From HT1-32 sp040219025 (GTDB lineage Bacteria > Pseudomonadota > Alphaproteobacteria > Rhodospirillales > HT1-32), in assembly GCA_040219025.1 (NCBI GenBank), contig JAVJTE010000030.1, positions 62,001 to 126,000 of the forward strand: a stretch of DNA of 64,000 nucleotides, in the 5' to 3' direction. The notes beneath the pieces are model-generated. The model did not search any database, was not told the origin of the DNA, and was given only the letters and a program-made list of their open reading frames with translations. The translations under genes and the position numbers were made by a program. Shown here piece after piece: positions 33,601-40,865 of the stretch. The first letter of the stretch is position 1, and each line of letters opens with the position of its first letter.

Positions 33601-36600
33601 TCAGACCATGCCTGTATCAATATAGATGTTGCTCTCGCTGAACCCACTGACGTTGCCATTGAAATCAGCAACCTTGGTCACCGTAAAGCCGGTTCCAACG
33701 CCGTCTTCATCATAGTAGAGGGCGTCATTACCCGTCGCACTGTCGAAGAAAATGAAGGTAGGTGTGCCGGACAAGCCATCAGAACCGGCGGGCAGCACAC
33801 TGGTCGAGGCAAAGTTGGTCGCGCCGAGCACAGCCCCGCCAATCAGGCCCCCAAACGAGCTGCTATCGAACGAAATGGTATCTTCCGTGGCCGAGAAATC
33901 CATGATCGTATCACCGAGATCGCCTGTCCCGGTATAGATGATCGTGTCGCTGCCGGCCCCGAGATACAGGATATCGGACCCGGCACCACCGGTCAGCGTA
34001 TCGTTGCCGGCACCTCCATGCAGGGTGTCATTGCCGTTGGCGCCGGTCATTTCATCATTACCGCCCCCGCCGAACATTGCATCATTGCCGGAGCCGCCTG
34101 ACATCACATCACTGGAAGACCCGCTGACGATCAGCTCGTTCGACGGACTTCCGGTCAGGCCGGTAAGAATGTTATAGACCGTTGATAACGCGCCGACATC
34201 AAGAGATTCAATGGGTTGTCCGTTATAATGATTCTTCAGGATGATGTTGGCACCGCCATTGACCGTCAGCACCAGGTCGTCACCGATCCGTGCTGCGCTG
34301 TCGAACGAGGTTGCCGCACTGAGTACAATCTTGTCGCTGCCACCGCTGTCGGCAATACTGTCATTCCCGTCACCGGCTGCATAAAGGTAGGTATCGCTGC
34401 CGCCGCCGCCGTTCAGCAGGTCATTTCCGACACCGCCGTCCAGCGTCGCGCCGCCGGAACCGCTGTTCAGCGTATCGTTTCCTGCGCCGCCGACCAGTGT
34501 ATCTGAAAGACTCAGACCGCTGCCCGTGATCAGGTCATCGCCGCCGCCGCCCAGCAGGTAATTCGAGGATGAGCCGGTGAGGGTATCGCCGTAATCAGAT
34601 CCCATGACCTGTTCAATACTGCTGAGGCTGTCATTCCCCGCACCGCCGGACGCCTGGCCGGTGTTGAGGTTCACGGTAACGCCGGACGCAGCTGCACTGT
34701 AGTCGGCCCGGTCCGTACCGCTGCCGCCGTTCAGGGTATCATTGCCGCCGAGCCCGGCCAGAGTATCATTCCCGCCGCTGCCATTGATGACATTGCTGCC
34801 GGAATCGCCGGTCAGCTTGTCGCCATAGCTGGAGCCCGAGAGGTTTTCGAACCCCGATATTGCATCTGTTCCGGCCCCCGTCGCAACGCCGGTTGTCAGG
34901 TCAACCGTTACCGCGCCGCTGGCATAGGAGTAATCAAGAGAGTCGTTGCCGTTGCCGCCGACAATGCTGTCATTGCCGATCCCGGCAAAAGCCGTGTCGT
35001 TACCGTCACTCAGGAAAATAAGATTGTTCCCGCTGTTGGCCGTCACCGTGTCATCAGAACCGGAGCCCACGATGAAGTTGTCACCTGAATTTCCGGTTGT
35101 TCCGGTCAGAATGCTGTAGACCTTCGACAAAACGGCGTAGCTCAGGCTTTCCAGTGCACCACCATTACCAAAGTGGTCCTTGATCGTCAGCTCGGCACCG
35201 CTCTGCACCTTGATGACGAGATCAAACCCGGACCGGTAGGCGTCTGTTATGGATGAAGCGGAGTCCAGTGACAGCGTATCGGTACCGCCCGCATCATTAA
35301 TGGAATCGCTGCCATCACCATTTGCATAGACGTAACTGTCATTTCCCGAACCACCGAACAAGGTGTCATTGCCGGCACCACCGGTCAGCGTATCGGCATT
35401 GGCGCTGCCGGTTATGGTGTCGTTACCGGCACCACCAAGCAGGGTATTCGTTCCGGCCCCGGCAGAGATGACGTCGTCACCGGCACCGCCGTCGATATAG
35501 TTGTCGTCATTGCTGCCGATACTGCTGCCGGTCAGTGAATCGTTGTAGGCAGAGCCGGTCAGACGTTCGATATCTGCAAACGGCGTTGTGATCGCATCAA
35601 GACCACCCCCCGGCATCTGCATGGCGGTATCACCAAGATCGAAGGTCACCGCCGATGTCGCATCCGAGAGGTCGAGATGATCCCGCGAGCCTGCGCCACC
35701 GCTGACCGTGTCATAGCCGCTGCCTGCCGTGAAGGTGTCGTTTCCGGCATCCCCCGTCAGGGTGTCATTTCCGCCGCCGCCGTTGATCTTGTCATCGCCG
35801 CCGCCGCCAGCAATCCGGTTGGCATTTGCATCGCCGGTCAGGGTGTCGCCATTGCCGGTTCCCGAGAGATGTTCAAAACCGGAAAAGCTGTCCGTCCCGG
35901 CACCGGTGGAAATTCCCGTGGCCAGGCTGGCCACAACGCCGCTGTTGCCGCTGAAAGCCAGCGTATCTGATCCCGCACCGCCAAGCAGGCTGTCATTGCC
36001 GCTGCCGCCATCGACCGTATCATCGCCCGAACCAGCATCGATATAATCATTGCCGGCAAGACCGTACAGCGTGTCACCACCGGCATTACCAAGCAGGCTG
36101 TTCGCAGCGGAAGAACCGGTAATTGTGTCACCGTCGGATCCACCCGTGACATGTTCGATGCTGATCAGATCGTCACTGTCGGTCTCGGCGCTGTAGGCAA
36201 AGCCGTCATCAAGGTTGACGGTCACGCCACCGCTGGTAACAGACGAATACTGCACCCAGTCCTCTCCGGCACCACCGTCATAGGTGTCATATCCGGCACC
36301 GGTTCCACCGATCAGGGTATCATCACCCGCACCGCCATAGACGGTATCGTCGCCGGCGTCACCGGACAGGGTATCACTGCCGGCAAGGCCGAGAATTGTA
36401 TCACCGCCACCACCACCGAAGATGGTGTCCCCACCCAGTCCACCGGTCAGCGTATTTGGGCCGCTGTCGCCATAGATCGTCAGGCCGGGAATTATTCCGC
36501 TCCCTCCGGTATCACCAAAATCAGTGTCGTCACGGTCCTCGCCGAGGCCGCTCACTCCGGAGAAGGAGAATGTCGGCCCGCCAGGATCAACATTACCAAA

Positions 36601-37836
36601 TCCGCTGTTGCCGCCGGACTGAAAGACAGACTGAAAAGCAGGACCATCAGATGACGGGGGAGTTACTTCGCTGGCCGCAAAACTGTCTTCGGACTGGTCA
36701 GGAACTTCTGGTCCAAATCCTTCACCATCCAGTTCACTGCCTTCTTCGGGCACTTCCGGTCCGGCAATTTCCCCATCTTCTTCTAAAGCACCGTCTTCGG
36801 TCTGGTTTTCACCTTCTTCCGTATTACCACCGGTACCGTCATCCTCCTGCGGAATCTCCGGGCCAGCTTCTTCACTCTCTGATCCGGCATCCTGATTCTG
36901 GCCCTGATTGCCCTGCGGCGACGGGGGGAGGGTGCGGACAGCCTCCGAGAACCGCTGGTTGAATTCACCCACCGTCATGGAAAATGTCCCGGCAGGCGGA
37001 ATATTGATGCCGGTCACCTGTGTCGCATCAAACGGCGAGTTCAGAACCTGAACGCCTGCTGCATTGAACACCGTGATCTCGCCGATGGAGCCATCCGGCT
37101 CCGCCGTCAGCACAACGGTCAGCTGTTCACCGTCCGGCAGATCAATCGATCCTGCCGTGCCGCGAATCCCGATGGTGGCAACCGGCGTCTTGATGGTCAT
37201 CGCATCGACACTGGTCTTGGAAATGCTGCCGGAAACGAACGAAAACACACCCTGCACAAGCGAGAATGTCGAGCTGCCAGACTGGGTATCCGGGTCGTAG
37301 ATCAACTCGTCCAGCACCATCCGGCCGTTTGAGCCAAGTGAAAATGTGGTGTCGTCGATAAAGATGATACCAATCGCGCCAGATTCCCCGGTTTCCAGAA
37401 CATCGCCCTGAAAGACTGGATCACCGGTCGTCGCCTGGACCCGGGTACCGTCTGCCCGGATGATAATAACGGAGCCTTCCAGAGTTTCGATTTTGCCGAT
37501 CGGCGTGGCGGTCGCATCGGTCACACCCGTCTGCGCGTATTCGCCGGGCGCGCGCGGTCCGGCCAGCCGGGAGATCAGGTCGCCGTCAAAACTTGCCCCG
37601 GCTTCTGTCACCAGGTCAGCCGGCGGGTCGGCCAGAAAATAGCCGGTGATCAGAGCCTCGTCACCATCCTTGTCAACAATCAGGAGGTCATCACCCCGGC
37701 GGGAATAGTCCGCACTGGCCAGAGTCATGCTGTGCGGAATCAGGATACTTTCGGAGCCGCCTGCATCAATCGCAAGGGGGCCGAGCTTTCCCGGCAGCAG
37801 CCCTTCAAATCCTGTTCCGTTGACCGTTCTGGCCAT
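33601..37836 (-). CDS. RTX adhesin with N-terminal FecR-type domain
   Basis: 1411 residues, no signal peptide. The first ~110 residues are the LapA-like front module seen in such proteins (ADYSRRGDDLLIVDKDGDEA, LAGPRAPGEYAQTG). A FecR-type domain lies at ~112-245 (IETLEGSVIIIRADGTRV, GDPVFQGDVLETGESGAIG, TPVATIGIRGTAGSI). An acidic Glu/Gly/Pro linker (~305-440) leads to ~850 residues of RTX calcium-binding repeats, and the last ~100 residues (MDFSATEDTISFDSS ... NIYIDTGMV) resemble serralysin/RTX C-termini that carry the secretion signal. No TAAG-type LapG cleavage motif was found. Start ATG after CAGGATGATGAT. First gene of the exporter operon, so it is the likely cognate substrate. Confidence 0.9.
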   Translation of the reverse strand: MARTVNGTGFEGLLPGKLGPLAIDAGGSESILIPHSMTLASADYSRRGDDLLIVDKDGDEALITGYFLADPPADLVTEAGASFDGDLISRLAGPRAPGEYAQTGVTDATATPIGKIETLEGSVIIIRADGTRVQATTGDPVFQGDVLETGESGAIGIIFIDDTTFSLGSNGRMVLDELIYDPDTQSGSSTFSLVQGVFSFVSGSISKTSVDAMTIKTPVATIGIRGTAGSIDLPDGEQLTVVLTAEPDGSIGEITVFNAAGVQVLNSPFDATQVTGINIPPAGTFSMTVGEFNQRFSEAVRTLPPSPQGNQGQNQDAGSESEEAGPEIPQEDDGTGGNTEEGENQTEDGALEEDGEIAGPEVPEEGSELDGEGFGPEVPDQSEDSFAASEVTPPSSDGPAFQSVFQSGGNSGFGNVDPGGPTFSFSGVSGLGEDRDDTDFGDTGGSGIIPGLTIYGDSGPNTLTGGLGGDTIFGGGGGDTILGLAGSDTLSGDAGDDTVYGGAGDDTLIGGTGAGYDTYDGGAGEDWVQYSSVTSGGVTVNLDDGFAYSAETDSDDLISIEHVTGGSDGDTITGSSAANSLLGNAGGDTLYGLAGNDYIDAGSGDDTVDGGSGNDSLLGGAGSDTLAFSGNSGVVASLATGISTGAGTDSFSGFEHLSGTGNGDTLTGDANANRIAGGGGDDKINGGGGNDTLTGDAGNDTFTAGSGYDTVSGGAGSRDHLDLSDATSAVTFDLGDTAMQMPGGGLDAITTPFADIERLTGSAYNDSLTGSSIGSNDDNYIDGGAGDDVISAGAGTNTLLGGAGNDTITGSANADTLTGGAGNDTLFGGSGNDSYVYANGDGSDSINDAGGTDTLSLDSASSITDAYRSGFDLVIKVQSGAELTIKDHFGNGGALESLSYAVLSKVYSILTGTTGNSGDNFIVGSGSDDTVTANSGNNLIFLSDGNDTAFAGIGNDSIVGGNGNDSLDYSYASGAVTVDLTTGVATGAGTDAISGFENLSGSSYGDKLTGDSGSNVINGSGGNDTLAGLGGNDTLNGGSGTDRADYSAAASGVTVNLNTGQASGGAGNDSLSSIEQVMGSDYGDTLTGSSSNYLLGGGGDDLITGSGLSLSDTLVGGAGNDTLNSGSGGATLDGGVGNDLLNGGGGSDTYLYAAGDGNDSIADSGGSDKIVLSAATSFDSAARIGDDLVLTVNGGANIILKNHYNGQPIESLDVGALSTVYNILTGLTGSPSNELIVSGSSSDVMSGGSGNDAMFGGGGNDEMTGANGNDTLHGGAGNDTLTGGAGSDILYLGAGSDTIIYTGTGDLGDTIMDFSATEDTISFDSSSFGGLIGGAVLGATNFASTSVLPAGSDGLSGTPTFIFFDSATGNDALYYDEDGVGTGFTVTKVADFNGNVSGFSESNIYIDTGMV

Positions 37837-37973
37837 ATCATCATCCTGAGCAACTGCACGGTCTGTGCAGCATCAATATACCAGTCAGGGGATAACGAGG
37901 CGTTACCCGGTCCCCTGCGCCGAGACAAGACTGTTTCAGCATTTACCATACTGACAGGAAGTCCCTGAACGGC

Positions 37974-37989
37974 AGTGACCGCCATCACA
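37974..37989. promoter_or_regulatory. CRP-like site between RTX operon and adenylate cyclase
   Basis: AGTGA-CCGCCA-TCACA matches the consensus TGTGA-N6-TCACA at 9 of 10 positions. It lies 138-153 bases before the divergent FecR-RTX start (37836) and 94-109 bases before the cyclase start (38083), so one site could act on both promoters. Confidence 0.5.
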
Positions 37990-38060
37990 CAGCCCGCAGC
38001 CTGCATCGACTGCTTTGTCAGCCGGTTTCTGCCGTGTAGTATCCGGTTCAGTGAAGGTGC

Positions 38061-38081
38061 GGACTGGGGACTGGGGACTGG
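38061..38081 (+). repeat. Three tandem GGACTGG heptamers at the cyclase start
   Basis: Three perfect copies of a 7-base unit, ending one base before the ATG at 38083. The repeat supplies the only purine-rich ribosome-site-like sequence. Because 7 is not a multiple of 3, gain or loss of one unit would shift frame for any translation starting upstream of it and alter the spacing for the ATG. Confidence 0.75.
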
Positions 38082-38082
38082 A

Positions 38083-40419
38083 ATGAACGAGGTAACAAAT
38101 ATTACGGCTGATACAGTCGTGGCCAAGCCGGGCAGCGACAAGCCCAGATGGTATCGGCGGTTCAGCTTTCGCTGGTCTGACTGGTTTGGCGGCGGTCGCG
38201 GCGTGGCCCTGCTGTTGCTGGTGCTTATGGTTTTCCTGCGGGTCTTCGATCCCCAGGTCATTGAGGTTCTGCGTCTCAAGACCTTCGATCTGTATCAGAA
38301 CATGAAACCACGGGAAGTCCCCCCTCAGAGGCCCGTCGTTATCATCGACCTGGATGAAAAGAGCCTGTTTGATATCGGGCAATGGCCCTGGGCGCGCACA
38401 ACAGTCGCCCAGTTGATCGATAATCTGCGCGACTATGGCGTGCCGGTTGTCGGATTCGATATTGTGTTTGCCGAACCTGACCGCATGAATCCGTCAAATC
38501 TGGCCGATACGCTGGCTGCAAATATCGAGGCCAGTGGCGCCAAACTGGACCTGGCACAACTCCAGCCGCTTTATGCCCTGCCATCGAATGACAAGATTCT
38601 GGCGGATGCCATCAGCAAGGTGGCGACCGTCGTCGGACAGGGCGGGATCAATTATAAGGTTGAAGGCAAAGGCAATTACGAAGGTCGCAAGCCTTCCTAC
38701 GCCATTCGTGGTGGCAAGGCCGACAAGTATCTCTACAAGTTTGCTGATCTGACGCGCAATGTCGATGTACTCGACAATGCCGCAACCGGCCACGGTGTCT
38801 TCTCGGTCAATCCTGAAATTGATGGTCTGATTCGTCGTATCCCTCTGGTACTGAACGTCGATGGCGCGCTTTATTCAGCCCTGTCGATGGAATTGCTGCG
38901 GGTCGCCACAGGCCAGAAGACGATGTTGCTGAACATTGACGAGCAGGCTGGCGGTATTCAGTCATTGCAGGTCGGCCGCGCTTTTAAAATTCCGACGGAT
39001 ATTCTGGGCCGGATCTTCGTCTATTACTCGCGCTACGACCGGGCAAAGTATGTTTCGGCCTCTGCGGTCCTGAACAAGACCGCCAAGCGCGAAGACCTTG
39101 AAGGCAAGATTGCCATTGTCGGCACCTCCGCGGTGGGCCTGCTCGATATCAAGGCGACACCGGTTGAACGCCAGCTTCCGGGGGTTGAGGTTCATGCCAA
39201 TGTCATTGAGTCCGTAATCAGCACTTATGGCTATAACGTCCCGCAGATGCTGGAACGGCCTTTTTATGCGCAGGGTCTGGAAGCCATCATCATTATCGTC
39301 GTCGGACTGGCGCTGATCATTCTTGTACCCCGAATTGGTGCGCGCTGGACACTGATCCTGCTGCTGGTTGTCGGGACATCGCTGTTCAGCGGTTCCTGGT
39401 ATTTCTTCTCGCAGGAACTGCAGCTCTTCGATCCGGTTTATCCGACCCTGACTGCTGTGGTGCTGTATCTCTATCTGACTTACGCATCCTACGCGCGGGA
39501 GGAGGCACAGCGACGGCTGGTTCGAGGACAGTTCAGCCGCTACATGTCGCCGAAGCTGGTGGAGGAACTGGCCAAAAACCCCGAGAAGTTGCGCCTTGGC
39601 GGGGAGATGCGCGACATGACCCTGCTGTTCTGCGATGTCCGTGGTTTCACCACCGTGTCCGAGCAGTTCACGGCAGAGGGACTGACCCAGCTGATCAACC
39701 GTTTCCTGACCCCGATGACCGATATCATCGTCGACCGGGAAGGGACCATCGACAAGTATATGGGTGACTGCATCATGGCCTTCTGGAATGCCCCGCTGGA
39801 TGATCCGGAGCATGCCCATAATGCCGCTGACAGTGCGCTCACGATGATGGATCGGCTTGATTCATTGAACGAAGAACTACGCATCTGGGCTGAGGAGGAA
39901 GGCCGCAAGCATGTGCCGCTGAATGTCGGTATCGGCCTGAACTCCGGTATCGCCTGCGTCGGCAACATGGGGTCGGAACAGCGTTTCGACTATTCGGTTC
40001 TCGGCGATACCGTTAATACGGCGGCACGTCTTGAAGGACAGTCAAAAACCTACGGCGTCGATATTGTTATCGGTGAAGAGACCAAGAAAGGTGCCGTCGG
40101 ATATGCGACACTGGAACTCGACCTTATCCAGGTGAAGGGCAAGACCGAGGCGATCCGCATCTTTGGTCTGATGGGCAGGCCTGAAGACGCGAGGGCAGAC
40201 TGGTTCCTGAAACTGAAGGAAAAGCATGAGGCCCTGATTGATGCCTATCGCAGTCAGCGGTGGGATGAAGCCGTCGCGCTGGGCAAGGAATGCCGCCAGA
40301 TTCGCGGTGATCTTCACATCGACGGCTTCTACGATCTGATCGATGAGCGGGTCGAAGTCTTCCGGGAGGCCCCGCCACCGGCTGACTGGGACGGCGTCTT
40401 TGTCGCCACCTCGAAATAG
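38083..40419 (+). CDS. CHASE2-domain adenylate cyclase (class III)
   Basis: 778 residues. One N-terminal helix (VALLLLVLMVFLRVF), a periplasmic CHASE2 sensor domain (~65-350; VVIIDLDEKSLFDIGQWPWAR, VVGFDIVFAEPD, IVGTSAVGLLDIKATPV), three helices (~380-465) and a class III cyclase domain (~500-690). Metal aspartates are in LLFCDVRGFTT and KYMGDCIMAFW, and the purine-selecting Lys/Asp pair in IDKYMGD and VLGDTVNTAARLEG indicates ATP as substrate. The ATG at 38083 starts the conserved protein; an upstream ATG at 37975 would add 36 residues lacking homology and would contain the heptamer repeat. Divergent from the FecR-RTX operon with a CRP-like site between them. Likely makes cAMP in response to an envelope signal. 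Confidence 0.92.
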   Translation: MNEVTNITADTVVAKPGSDKPRWYRRFSFRWSDWFGGGRGVALLLLVLMVFLRVFDPQVIEVLRLKTFDLYQNMKPREVPPQRPVVIIDLDEKSLFDIGQWPWARTTVAQLIDNLRDYGVPVVGFDIVFAEPDRMNPSNLADTLAANIEASGAKLDLAQLQPLYALPSNDKILADAISKVATVVGQGGINYKVEGKGNYEGRKPSYAIRGGKADKYLYKFADLTRNVDVLDNAATGHGVFSVNPEIDGLIRRIPLVLNVDGALYSALSMELLRVATGQKTMLLNIDEQAGGIQSLQVGRAFKIPTDILGRIFVYYSRYDRAKYVSASAVLNKTAKREDLEGKIAIVGTSAVGLLDIKATPVERQLPGVEVHANVIESVISTYGYNVPQMLERPFYAQGLEAIIIIVVGLALIILVPRIGARWTLILLLVVGTSLFSGSWYFFSQELQLFDPVYPTLTAVVLYLYLTYASYAREEAQRRLVRGQFSRYMSPKLVEELAKNPEKLRLGGEMRDMTLLFCDVRGFTTVSEQFTAEGLTQLINRFLTPMTDIIVDREGTIDKYMGDCIMAFWNAPLDDPEHAHNAADSALTMMDRLDSLNEELRIWAEEEGRKHVPLNVGIGLNSGIACVGNMGSEQRFDYSVLGDTVNTAARLEGQSKTYGVDIVIGEETKKGAVGYATLELDLIQVKGKTEAIRIFGLMGRPEDARADWFLKLKEKHEALIDAYRSQRWDEAVALGKECRQIRGDLHIDGFYDLIDERVEVFREAPPPADWDGVFVATSK

Positions 40420-40430
40420 CAGATGCAAAA

Positions 40431-40458
40431 AAAGACCCGGCCTAACAGCCGGGTCTTT
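40431..40458 (+). terminator. Rho-independent terminator (bidirectional)
   Basis: AAAGACCCGGC and GCCGGGTCTTT form a perfect 11-bp stem with a 6-base loop; T-rich on the plus side and A-rich before it, so it can end both the cyclase transcript and the minus-strand DUF1328 transcript. Confidence 0.92.
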
Positions 40459-40478
40459 TCTGTTAAGGGGAGGCCGGA

Positions 40479-40646
40479 TCAGCGTCGTCGGCTGATCGCG
40501 CCGGCAATCATCGTCACAACGAACAGAACGATCGCAATGACAAAGAGAATCTGGGCGAAATCGATCGACACTGCTGCGATGCCACCAAAGCCAAACACGG
40601 CAGCAACCAGTGCGATCACCAGAAAAGTCAGAGCCCAACCAAACAT
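40479..40646 (-). CDS. DUF1328 (YtjA/UPF0391) small membrane protein
   Basis: 55 residues, two hydrophobic helices: MFGWALTFLVIALVAAVFGFGG and a second helix, ending in SRRR. This is the standard length and layout of UPF0391/DUF1328 proteins, envelope-stress associated. Start ATG at 40646 follows GAGGAGAAATGAC; the shine-dalgarno overlaps the end of the upstream entericidin-like gene, indicating co-transcription with it. Confidence 0.88.
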   Translation of the reverse strand: MFGWALTFLVIALVAAVFGFGGIAAVSIDFAQILFVIAIVLFVVTMIAGAISRRR

Positions 40647-40657
40647 GTCATTTCTCC

Positions 40658-40804
40658 TCAATCAGTGGCATCTTCGATGGCCCGCTTCGTGTCGTTGACC
40701 ACTTCATTGGCGTTTTCCGCGAGGTCAGCGTCATCATCGCAAGCAGCGAGAAGGGAGGTCATCGCCAACATGGCGGCAAAAATTACGGCTGTATACTTTG
40801 TCAT
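40658..40804 (-). CDS. Entericidin-like small lipoprotein
   Basis: 48 residues encoded 11 bases upstream of the DUF1328 gene: MTKYTAVIFAAML then a lipobox LLAAC (cleavage before Cys 22), followed by an acidic tail DDDADLAENANEVVNDTK. Start supported by AGGAG with 7-base spacing. Composition and length match entericidin A/B-type lipoproteins, which pair with DUF1328 proteins in stress-induced operons of alphaproteobacteria. The role is envelope or osmotic stress response by family; direct function unknown. Confidence 0.8.
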   Translation of the reverse strand: MTKYTAVIFAAMLAMTSLLAACDDDADLAENANEVVNDTKRAIEDATD

Positions 40805-40865
40805 GATCGGCTCCTGTGCTGTTGATCATGAGATGTAAACGACCGGAATTTGCAGCGGTTCCCGT

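Noticed and set aside
33601..37836. Plus-strand frames across the second RTX gene
   Set aside because: Shadow frames of low-complexity repeats; no recognisable protein.
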